Below, one piece after another: positions 7,530 to 13,279 of a stretch of DNA of 13,737 nucleotides (within the stretch, counting starts at the first letter, position 1; every line of letters begins with the position of its first letter). The position numbers and the translations under genes are program-made. The stretch lies in NCBI GenBank assembly GCA_027083015.1, contig JALWQS010000096.1, positions 3,746-17,482 on the forward strand. The letters run 5' to 3'. A model generated the notes under the pieces. It was not told the DNA's origin and searched no databases. It worked only from the letters and a program-made list of their open reading frames with translations. The stretch comes from Candidatus Woesearchaeota archaeon (lineage in GTDB: Archaea > Nanobdellota > Nanobdellia > Woesearchaeales > UBA11576).

Positions 7530-10410
7530 ACTATTGATTCCGGTTTTTGTATTGTTTTGTTTAGCTTTTGCTGTCCATGCTTCTGCTAATGCTTTTATTG
7601 TTGCTGATACTCTTGCTCCTGAGGGCCAGCATGCTTTGCGTGTTGAGGCTGCTTCTGGCAAGTTTATTAAGTATTCTGTTGATGTTGAGCCTGCTAAGAC
7701 TTATACGCTTTCTTTTTATTATCGTGTTGTTGATGGTCAGTTCACTTTTTCTTTTCAGAAGAAAGCTGGCGGACTGATTGGTGATATTTCTAAGTCTTAC
7801 TCTTCTCGTGATTGGACTCGTGTTGAATATACTTTCACTACTGATGGTTCTCCAGGTGATGATAATATCTCTGTTGAGTTGCGTTTTACTGGTAATGAGG
7901 ATGGTCGCACTTCTGTTTTCCTTTTGGACGCTATTCAGTTGGAGCCTGCTCCTGAAGCCACTAAGTTTAATGATTTTAAGCACCAGGCTGGTTGTTGTCC
8001 TTTTGATTTTTGTTATACTGGCGGTCTTTTGAAAGATAATCCTGAGTGTGTTCACGATGATTTTTATGAGTTGAATGTTTCTCAGCCGCCTTTGGGTTAT
8101 GATCTTGCTTCTTTTGGTGGCAATTCTCCTACGGTTCAGCTTCTTCATGCTAAGAGCGGTTATCGTTGTATCAATGGTTCTTGGAAGTTTTCTCGTCCTA
8201 AATTCACTCCTTTGCATGACCATGCAGGTTTTTGTCCTGATGATTCTCAGTGTTTTATTTATGCTGGTGGCAACCCCGATGCTTCTGTCGCTTGTGTGAA
8301 TAATGGCACTTTCCATATGTATTCTGCTGAGGGTGCTGAAGCTGATAGTTATTATTGTTTTGATGGTAATTGGACTACTCGTACTAAGGAGATCGCTTTG
8401 CAGCTTCTTGATATGGCGGGTCCTGATGATACTTATACTTTATTCTGCGATCGTTTTGACCGTTCTTTGAATCCTGATCATACGAGGTCTTTTTGGCGCG
8501 ATTATGTGGGTGATAATATTGCCGGTCTTCTCACTCCTGATCTTGTCAACGAGTTTTGTGTTCTTGACCTTGATGGCCAGATCATTGCTGGTGTTTCTTT
8601 GAACCCTCAGGGTAGGCAGATCAATGAGTCTAAATTGTATGATTCTGAGAAAGATTGTGTTCTTTGTACTGGTATGGATTGGCTTGCTGATCCTCCTGTT
8701 TGTGATTCTGATGGTTGTAAGGTTGGTGCTACTCTTCAGCCTCAGCCTAAGTCTTTTATGGAGATGTTGAAGGGTCCTGATGATGTTGATTATTGTGATT
8801 CTGTGATCTCTGATCCTGGCTCTTTTGATGGTCTTTATCATCAGTGTAGGCATGCTGATGTTTTCTATAATCCTAAGCTTCAGACTGTTATCTTTACTAA
8901 GCCTCAGGATGTTGATGGTTCTTTTGAGGCTGTTCCTTTTAAGACTCAGGAGTCTTTTATATCAAGGGTTTTTGCTCGTTTGAAGGGAATCATTCGTCGT
9001 CTTTTAGGAGTGGTTGGTGTTTCTCGTTCTGTGAGTGAGGGTCTTCCCGGTGCTCAGCTTGATTTTGTCCGTAATGCTGGTTCTTTTAATCGTCTTTACA
9101 TCTCTTATGCTCCTGACGGTCCTGAGGGTCATCCTCGTGAGATCAGGGGTATCATTGAGACTAAGGCTCATCTGAAGCTTGATGATTCTGGTGTTGAGAT
9201 GAAGTCTTTCTTGAATATTCAGTATCGTAATTATCGTGTTCCTGTCTGTAGGTATTTCTTTAAGCATAATTTTCCTCATCTTCAGAAGCAGATTTCTAAG
9301 GATTCTTCTATCTATTGTTCTCCGTTGATTGAGGATCCTGAGGATTGGGTTTATTCTGTTTATGTTGAGAATCCTCGTTTTGGTGATATTGGCAGCACTG
9401 AAAGCTTTGCTTCTGATTCCGATCTTATTCCTGTTCGTGAATGGACTGGCGCTGCTGATACTTTCTGGAATGATATGACGGCTAAGATCCGTACTCAGGA
9501 TTCTTCTGAGTTTGATGATCGTTTTAGTGGTGCTTCGGCTCCTGCTGTTCCTGAGTTTAGTTTTGCTCCTGCTGATAATCCTGTTGCTGGTGCGCCTATT
9601 GAGTTCACTCTTCTTTCTGAACCTGCGGCTGGTGAGCGTTTTATTGCTGTTACTTGGGATTTTAATGATTCTTTCCGTTCCACTTCGGCTTTTAATGTTA
9701 CTACTAAGCACCGTTATTCAGAAGCCGGTGTTTATCACCCTAAGGTTTGTATTATGAATCAGTTTTATAAGATTAGTTGTGCTGAGCAGGAGCTTGATGT
9801 TAATGTCGGTCCTGCTGTTACTATTAATGAGATGCCTCAGACTAATGATGGTGAATTATGCGTCAATCTTTCTTTCACTTCTGGTAATGCTCCTGCTAAT
9901 TTCATCATTGATTGGCACGATGGTCTTGATTCTTCTTATCAGCCTACGACTGTTGCTGGTGCTTTGATCAATGTGACTCCTTGGATGGTCTATTGTCATT
10001 CTTATTCTTTCGGCAATGCTTTTGCTCTTGATCCTTGGATCGGTGTTGTCGGTTCTGATCGTGATGGTGCGCCTTTTGATAATCAGAAACAGCTTGTTGT
10101 TCGAAGGACGATTTCTGGTACTAAGGTGAATATTACTTTGCTTCCTCAGTTGGAGAATCAGACTGCCCGTATCAATGTTTCTTTTTCAGGCCCTCATGAT
10201 TTTGTTTTCACTGTTGATTGGCATGATACTGATCAGAGTAAGCGTTTTGATAGTGCTTCTGTCGGTTCTCAGATGTGGGGCTTGTTTGAGCATAATTATA
10301 CCTTTGGTCCTGAATCTGTGCTTTCCCCCGAAATAACCATTTTTGGCTCTGATGGTCTTGGCGATTCTTTCTCTGCTCAGCAGACTGTCTCTGTTGATAA
10401 GGAAGTTTGA
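7519..10410 (+). CDS. Giant exported protein 3 with truncated CBM-like domain and C-terminal PKD-like repeats
   Basis: This encodes 963 aa. The ATG at 7519 overlaps the end of gene 2 by 11 bases and is chosen because it starts a clean Sec signal peptide (MRIKLLIPVFVLFCLAFAVHASA); the frame is open upstream to 7465 but only gives a non-signal extension. The mature protein begins in the middle of a CBM4/9-like jelly roll (about 24-145: ADTLAPEGQHALRVEA, VEPAKTYTLSFYYR, DWTRVEYTFT, VFLLDAIQLEPAP), without its usual first strands. Next are Cys-rich modules (CCPFDFCYTGG about 159; YRCINGSW about 215; YYCFDGNW about 279; then IALQLLDMAGPDDTYTLFCD, about 292-311). The C-terminal third has a PKD-like domain (about 675-764, VTWDFND, HRYSEAGVY) and two related Ig/PKD-like repeats (about 765-863 and 864-963, IDWHDG and VDWHDT). 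No anchor or sorting tail is visible. Probably cell-surface or secreted; partner and ligand unknown. Confidence 0.8.
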   Translation: MRIKLLIPVFVLFCLAFAVHASANAFIVADTLAPEGQHALRVEAASGKFIKYSVDVEPAKTYTLSFYYRVVDGQFTFSFQKKAGGLIGDISKSYSSRDWTRVEYTFTTDGSPGDDNISVELRFTGNEDGRTSVFLLDAIQLEPAPEATKFNDFKHQAGCCPFDFCYTGGLLKDNPECVHDDFYELNVSQPPLGYDLASFGGNSPTVQLLHAKSGYRCINGSWKFSRPKFTPLHDHAGFCPDDSQCFIYAGGNPDASVACVNNGTFHMYSAEGAEADSYYCFDGNWTTRTKEIALQLLDMAGPDDTYTLFCDRFDRSLNPDHTRSFWRDYVGDNIAGLLTPDLVNEFCVLDLDGQIIAGVSLNPQGRQINESKLYDSEKDCVLCTGMDWLADPPVCDSDGCKVGATLQPQPKSFMEMLKGPDDVDYCDSVISDPGSFDGLYHQCRHADVFYNPKLQTVIFTKPQDVDGSFEAVPFKTQESFISRVFARLKGIIRRLLGVVGVSRSVSEGLPGAQLDFVRNAGSFNRLYISYAPDGPEGHPREIRGIIETKAHLKLDDSGVEMKSFLNIQYRNYRVPVCRYFFKHNFPHLQKQISKDSSIYCSPLIEDPEDWVYSVYVENPRFGDIGSTESFASDSDLIPVREWTGAADTFWNDMTAKIRTQDSSEFDDRFSGASAPAVPEFSFAPADNPVAGAPIEFTLLSEPAAGERFIAVTWDFNDSFRSTSAFNVTTKHRYSEAGVYHPKVCIMNQFYKISCAEQELDVNVGPAVTINEMPQTNDGELCVNLSFTSGNAPANFIIDWHDGLDSSYQPTTVAGALINVTPWMVYCHSYSFGNAFALDPWIGVVGSDRDGAPFDNQKQLVVRRTISGTKVNITLLPQLENQTARINVSFSGPHDFVFTVDWHDTDQSKRFDSASVGSQMWGLFEHNYTFGPESVLSPEITIFGSDGLGDSFSAQQTVSVDKEV
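9541..10407 (+). other. Three tandem PKD/Ig-like domains at the C-terminus of giant protein 3
   Basis: The first domain shows the classic PKD pattern (WDFND followed by HRYSEAGVY and alternating beta strands). The next two share the arrangement V-N-(I/L)-(S/T) ... (I/V)DWHD ... Y-x-F-G ... V-G-S-D or I-F-G-S-D and appear to be duplicates of each other. PKD-like domains usually mediate protein or glycan contacts outside the cell. Confidence 0.6.
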
Positions 10411-10424
10411 TCTTGTCGCTCGCA

Positions 10425-10440
10425 AGCAAAGCTTAAATAC
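10425..10440 (+). promoter_or_regulatory. BRE/TATA promoter of the AK6-type kinase gene
   Basis: AGCAAAG (10425-10431) followed by CTTAAATAC (10432-10440) resembles BRE plus TATA. The centre of the TATA lies about 26 bases before the ATG at 10462, placing the transcript start at or next to the start codon. There is no Shine-Dalgarno in CTTGTTTC before the ATG, so the mRNA is probably leaderless and independent of the upstream operon. Confidence 0.6.
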
Positions 10441-10461
10441 TCATTTCTTTATTCTTGTTTC

Positions 10462-10956
10462 ATGAAAAAAGCTATTGTTGTTACAGGTACTCCTGGTACT
10501 GGTAAGACTACTTTAGCTAAGAGACTCTCTAAGCTTCTTGGTTATCCTTATGTTGATGTCAATGATATTATCTTAAGATATGGTCTAAGTGAGGGTTATG
10601 ATAAGGAGAGAGATTGTAAGATTGTTGATACTAAAGAGCTTAATAAGATACTTATAGATATAATCAGGTCTTCTGATTCGCCTTTGGTTATTGATTCTCA
10701 CTTGGCGCATTTTCTTCCTAAGAGGTTCGTCTCTTTGTGTATCATTACCCGTTGTAATCTTAAGCTTCTTCGTTCTCGTCTTAAGAGGCGCCATTATTCT
10801 GATGAGAAGATCGCTGAGAATCTTGAATCTGAGATTATGGAGGTTATTCCTGATGAGGTTTTTAAGAAGAAGCATAATTTCTTTTTTGTTGATACTGATA
10901 AAAAGATAGATTATAAAAAATTAGTTAAAAAGATTATTCTAGCTTGTTCGGAGTGA
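10462..10956 (+). CDS. Fap7/AK6 (hCINAP)-type adenylate kinase
   Basis: This encodes 164 aa, a usual length for the family. The P-loop GTPGTGKTT (residues 9-17) lies at the extreme N-terminus, followed by YVDVNDII. DSHLAHFLP (78-86) corresponds to the family's DGHLxH Walker-B-like motif, here with Ser instead of Gly. RLKRRHYSDEKIAENLESEI (106-125) matches the conserved lid and EN-containing helix. Members are atypical adenylate kinases/ATPases; the eukaryotic and archaeal Fap7 proteins act in late small-subunit maturation with uS11 (Rps14). The gene has its own promoter, appears leaderless, and its last 23 bases overlap the end of convergent dnaG. Its codons are GCT/GGT/CTT-biased like other + strand genes here. 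General nucleotide kinase function is secure; the ribosome-maturation role is by family. Confidence 0.85.
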   Translation: MKKAIVVTGTPGTGKTTLAKRLSKLLGYPYVDVNDIILRYGLSEGYDKERDCKIVDTKELNKILIDIIRSSDSPLVIDSHLAHFLPKRFVSLCIITRCNLKLLRSRLKRRHYSDEKIAENLESEIMEVIPDEVFKKKHNFFFVDTDKKIDYKKLVKKIILACSE

Positions 10957-12205
10957 TTATGTTCACTCTTGAGTTTGAGACTTTGCTTTCTTTACAGATT
11001 ACGTGTCTGACATTTGCTCTTTCTGCTGAGTCTATGACTTCTTTCTCTGCTGTTCCGTCAAGCACTATTGCATACACTCCTGAACTTAGGCTTTTTAGTG
11101 TTGAGCTTAGTTCTGGTATGGGTACTTTTCCTAGTATGTTTAGTTTTTGGTCTAGTATACATGCGCCTCTTGTTCCTATCAGGTCTTCCAGTAGTGATTT
11201 GAATTTTTTCTTTTCATCCGCACTTACTGCTGTTCCTCTGTTTATTCTTGGTAATGGTTGTCTTTCAGGACTCGTATTTTTTCTCATTGTCCTTCCCTGA
11301 TAGTTGGGTCTTGAATTTGTTGTTCTTCCTTGAACTCTTCCTGTAGGCATTGGTTTATGCATTGGTCTTTTGTGGCTGAAGTCTAGTTTTGCTTGTTCTG
11401 CTGTGATTTTTGACCTTAAGCACTTGTGTATCTCTTTTTGTGTTAGCTCTTCTACCTCTTTTCCGTCAGGAGCTTTTGTTATGAAGTCCATTTCTGCTAC
11501 TTGTAGCAGTTCTTGTATGTTTAGGTCTCCACCTCTGTCTCCATCTACGAAAGCTGTCATTATCTTTTTTCTTGATAGGTCTATTATTGTTCTTGGGACG
11601 CTTGACCCGTTCATCGCTATTACGTTTTTGAATCCGTGTTTTAGCAGGTTTAGTACGTCTGCTCTTCCTTCGACTATTATTATCTCTTCTGCTTCTTCTA
11701 CGTTTGGTCCTGCTGGTAGCCTGTCTTTTCCGTATTCTACAACTTCCATCATCCTTACTGAATGTGCTACTTCGTCTGCTATCTCTTGTGAGTCTGGTAG
11801 TACGTTTTCTGTCAGTGTTTTTAGTAGTTCTTTTGCTCTTGATATCACGAAGCTTCTTTTGCTTACTCTTACATCTTCTATTTTTTTGACTCTGATTTTT
11901 GCGTTGCAGGGACCTATTCTTTGTATGATCTCTAATGCTGCTCCTATGATTGCTGTTTCTGCTTTGTCCAGGCTTGATGGCACTATTATTGTACCTGATG
12001 TTTTTCCTGATACTGTTTCTGTGTTCACTTCTATTCTTCCTATTCTTCCGCTTCTTTGTAGTTCTCTTAGTTCTAGGTCTTGTCCTAGTAGTCCTTCTGT
12101 CTGGCCGAATATTGCTCCTATGACATCAGGTCTGTCGACCACGCCTTCTATCTCTATGCTTGCGTGTACTATGTATTTTGCTGAAACTTGACTTATCTTT
12201 GCCAT
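10934..12205 (-). CDS. dnaG: Archaeal DnaG-type primase-like protein (TOPRIM)
   Basis: This encodes 423 aa, typical for archaeal DnaG. I start at ATG 12205 (MAKISQVSAKY), which has GGTGA (12211-12215) 5 bases upstream; a GTG at 12214 lies within that ribosome-binding site. Domains: conserved archaeal N-terminal domain (1-165, with VDRPDVIGAIFGQTEGLLG), TOPRIM core (172-255) with catalytic Glu179 in VEGRAD and the metal-binding DGDRGGD (221-227), a basic Pro/Arg-rich linker (about 278-325) and a C-terminal domain (331-423). Archaeal DnaG can synthesise primers in vitro but is best known as a subunit of the RNA exosome, helping poly(A)-RNA degradation. Convergent with, and 23 bp overlapping, the AK6-type gene. 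Codon use is strongly A-ending: all 10 Ile in the first 80 residues are ATA. Confidence 0.93.
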   Translation of the reverse strand: MAKISQVSAKYIVHASIEIEGVVDRPDVIGAIFGQTEGLLGQDLELRELQRSGRIGRIEVNTETVSGKTSGTIIVPSSLDKAETAIIGAALEIIQRIGPCNAKIRVKKIEDVRVSKRSFVISRAKELLKTLTENVLPDSQEIADEVAHSVRMMEVVEYGKDRLPAGPNVEEAEEIIIVEGRADVLNLLKHGFKNVIAMNGSSVPRTIIDLSRKKIMTAFVDGDRGGDLNIQELLQVAEMDFITKAPDGKEVEELTQKEIHKCLRSKITAEQAKLDFSHKRPMHKPMPTGRVQGRTTNSRPNYQGRTMRKNTSPERQPLPRINRGTAVSADEKKKFKSLLEDLIGTRGACILDQKLNILGKVPIPELSSTLKSLSSGVYAIVLDGTAEKEVIDSAERANVRHVICKESKVSNSRVNIITPNKLE

Positions 12206-12473
12206 TGTTTTCACCTTTCTGTTCTTGGCAAATCAGATCTTAGAAGTAGAGGAACCGATACTCTTACATCATCTCTTTTTGATAATGGTACACGTTATTT
12301 GTGATTTTGGTGATTGTATGATCATCAGTCCTCTTGAACCTTTAGAACAAGAATTGATTACTTTTACTTACTTGCTTATTGAAATTTATGAGTATGATTC
12401 TTGTTCTTTAGGTCCGGATTCTTTAATCCGATTTGTTTGTGTTTTGTATTTGTTGAAATACGCTTTTTACGTA
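12206..12473. other. dnaG upstream region, no supported protein gene; inverted repeats
   Basis: About 270 bases upstream of dnaG. The + strand frame through 12225-12488 starts at TTG without a ribosome-binding site and reads as a hydrophobic, unfamiliar peptide, so I do not call it. Instead there are two inverted repeats: an imperfect 20-bp pair (12336-12355 with 12396-12415, central 11 bp perfect, AGAACAAGAAT) and a perfect 6-bp hairpin CGGATT-CTTT-AATCCG (12415-12430). If dnaG is transcribed from the TATA-like box near 12474-12483, these lie in its leader. Confidence 0.4.
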
Positions 12474-12501
12474 TTATTTAATCATTAAAGCCTTAAATAA
12501 A
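12474..12501. promoter_or_regulatory. Possible back-to-back TATA boxes (dnaG leader on -, candidate RNA on +)
   Basis: On the minus strand GATTAAATAA (12483-12474) is TATA-like and would start a transcript near 12450 towards dnaG, with a leader of about 245 bases. On the plus strand CTTAAATAAAG (12492-12502) is TATA-like and would start a transcript near 12522 towards the structured region. Both are AT-rich enough to arise by chance, so confidence is low. Confidence 0.35.
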
Positions 12502-12521
12502 GGTTTGTTGCCCGAAACACT

Positions 12522-12770
12522 AACTCCCAGCTTCATTGCTTGATTTTATCGTAAGCTCGGATGAGTACTCTCTGTGCCGGGCTGTATTATGTAAGAGTGT
12601 CTTTAAATCCTTACCAGACTTTTGTCCAGTTCTTTAAAGGACCCATTTACATAATTGGCGTATGTATTATCTTGTTCTTTTTTAGTATTTAAACCCTTTG
12701 TTTATGGGTTTTGTTTGCTTGGTATTTTTTCTTTTTTCTCTTTCTTTAGCCTCTCGGCTGATTATTTTTG
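12522..12770 (+). ncRNA. Candidate structured RNA 1
   Basis: No protein gene is visible. The + strand can form a 7-bp helix AGCTCGG/CCGGGCT (12554-12560 with 12577-12583, one G-U) and a perfect 9-bp long-range helix ATTATGTAA/TTACATAAT (12586-12594 with 12647-12655). The latter encloses two small hairpins: GTCT/AGAC at 12599-12602 and 12616-12619, and GTCC/GGAC at 12624-12627 and 12639-12642. A TATA-like box (12492-12500) lies at the right distance upstream. The block ends in an AGCC-TCTC-GGCT hairpin (12749-12760) followed by long T tracts. Boundaries and strand are inferred; no known RNA family was recognised. Confidence 0.35.
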
Positions 12771-12806
12771 TTTTTTTTGAGAATTTTTGTTTTTTTGGTT
12801 TTTTTA
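12721..12806 (+). terminator. T-tract field, probable transcription terminator(s)
   Basis: Over about 85 bases the + strand is dominated by runs of 5 to 8 T (for example 12725-12730, 12732-12737, 12771-12778, 12799-12805) broken by single C, G or A. A 4-bp hairpin AGCC/GGCT (12749-12760) sits inside. Archaeal RNA polymerase terminates on such T runs without needing a hairpin, so this likely ends + strand transcripts arriving from the left. Confidence 0.6.
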
Positions 12807-12809
12807 AAA

Positions 12810-12913
12810 CCCTGGCAGGACCTTGAAAGACGAGCTCTTAAGGCCCTGCTGGGGAAAAAGAGGTGATTATGAAACCCAGCAAACGCATTCGCATCTGCCG
12901 GGAAAAGGAGGTG
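12810..12913 (+). ncRNA. Candidate structured RNA 2: hairpin pair with two perfect Shine-Dalgarno-like motifs
   Basis: Hairpin A pairs CCCTGGCAGG (12810-12819) with CCTGCTGGGG (12845-12854) over 10 bp, continuing as CCTT/AAGG and AAGA/TCTT to a CGAGC loop (12831-12835). Hairpin B pairs CCCAGCA (12875-12881) with TGCCGGG (12896-12902) with one mismatch. The same arms can pair differently: CCCTGGCAG (12810-12818) with CTGCCGGG (12895-12902), and TGCTGGG (12847-12853) with CCCAGCA (12875-12881), the latter perfect. GAGGTGAT (12860-12867) and GGAGGTG (12907-12913), both complementary to the archaeal 16S tail, lie between and after. This resembles a two-state regulatory RNA or leader. The first motif is only one base from an ATG at 12869 that opens a 28-codon frame. 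Family unknown. Confidence 0.45.
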
Positions 12914-12955
12914 TTTAGACAGCGTGATTGTTTATGTGTTTTATTCCCTGATTAG
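12869..12955 (+). CDS. Possible 28-aa small ORF under a perfect Shine-Dalgarno
   Basis: ATG at 12869 opens a frame starting MKPSKRIRICREKEVF and ending CVLFPD before TAG (12953-12955). It is basic at the N-terminus and has three Cys. GAGGTGAT directly upstream is an almost complete match to the anti-Shine-Dalgarno, but the spacing to ATG is unusually short (one base after GAT, three after GGTG). The frame runs through hairpin B. It may be a leader peptide, or only chance overlap with a structured RNA. Confidence 0.2.
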   Translation: MKPSKRIRICREKEVFRQRDCLCVLFPD

Positions 12956-12963
12956 TGGTAAGA

Positions 12964-12980
12964 GCAAATCATATATAAAT
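12964..12980 (+). promoter_or_regulatory. TATA-type promoter for candidate RNA 3
   Basis: GCAAATC (12964-12970) followed by ATATATAAAT (12971-12980) is a strong archaeal TATA box with a purine-containing BRE-like lead. It is very similar to the operon promoter near position 494 (both contain TATAAATG). Transcription would start near 13000. No protein gene follows on the + strand, which supports an RNA gene. Confidence 0.55.
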
Positions 12981-12999
12981 GTTTCGTTACTAAGCAGTA

Positions 13000-13275
13000 A
13001 CAATAACGCTTTTTCTAAATTCCGTTATTCAGTAACTGAGAAGTGAAAAGACCTGAAATACAGGAATTTTGGCTTTTCAGACCCTTTAGAGCTTGTTCAG
13101 TGAACTGAATGACAAAACAAGAAAAGTGATTTTAGACTTGACAAATCTCGTTAAGTCAAGCATGCTTAGGCGAATACTTCGCATGCAACGAAGTAGGACT
13201 TCGTGCGCCAAAAATCTATGGTTTTTGAGCGTGGCAGGCCAAAAACGGAGCGAGAGTAACGACTCGCTTTTTTAT
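13000..13275 (+). ncRNA. Candidate structured RNA 3 (about 275 nt) with own promoter and terminator
   Basis: A chain of inverted repeats fills this non-coding stretch: AATAACG/CGTTATT (13002-13008, 13023-13029); CTGAGAAG/CTTTTCAG (13036-13043, 13073-13080) enclosing CCTG/CAGG (13052-13055, 13061-13064); TTCAG/CTGAA (13096-13100, 13105-13109) with CTTGTT/AACAAG outside; GACTTGAC/GTTAAGTC (13135-13142, 13150-13157); GCGAA/TTCGC (13170-13174, 13178-13182); ACGAAGT/ACTTCGT (13188-13194, 13198-13204). Further on, GTTTTTG/CAAAAAC (13221-13227, 13240-13246) competes with CAAAAA/TTTTTG (13209-13214, 13222-13227). A hairpin/T-tract terminator ends it. I looked for SRP RNA (GGAAGG tetraloop region), RNase P RNA (GAGGAAAGTCC core), tRNA and C/D-box signatures and found none, so the family is unknown. 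It could also be the 3' untranslated region of the minus-strand regulator. Confidence 0.5.
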
Positions 13276-13279
13276 TTTT
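13249..13279 (+). terminator. Hairpin plus T-tract terminator
   Basis: AGCGAG (13249-13254) pairs perfectly with CTCGCT (13263-13268) across an 8-base loop. The next bases are TTTTTT, A and TTTTT. It ends the structured block on the + strand immediately after, and overlapping, the stop codon of the convergent HTH gene (13272-13274). Confidence 0.65.

Noticed and set aside
7561..8316. 251-codon minus-strand frame opposite giant protein 3 (similar long ones at 9004-9711 and 3079-3675)
   Set aside because: Antisense shadows produced by the GAT/TCT/GGT-biased codons of the + strand genes; no starts with ribosome-binding sites and Ile/Arg/Thr-rich low-quality peptides.
11370..12191. 273-codon + strand frame opposite dnaG
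   Set aside because: The opposite frame is unmistakable DnaG with TOPRIM residues; this one is a Ser/Phe-rich shadow.
12225..12488. 87-codon + strand frame upstream of dnaG
   Set aside because: TTG start inside the dnaG leader, no ribosome-binding site, hydrophobic unfamiliar peptide, overlaps inverted repeats and TATA-like sequences.
12924..13046. 40-codon frame with GTG start after GGAGGTG (12907-12913)
   Set aside because: It crosses a strong TATA box and the presumed transcript start of RNA 3; peptide has no recognisable features.
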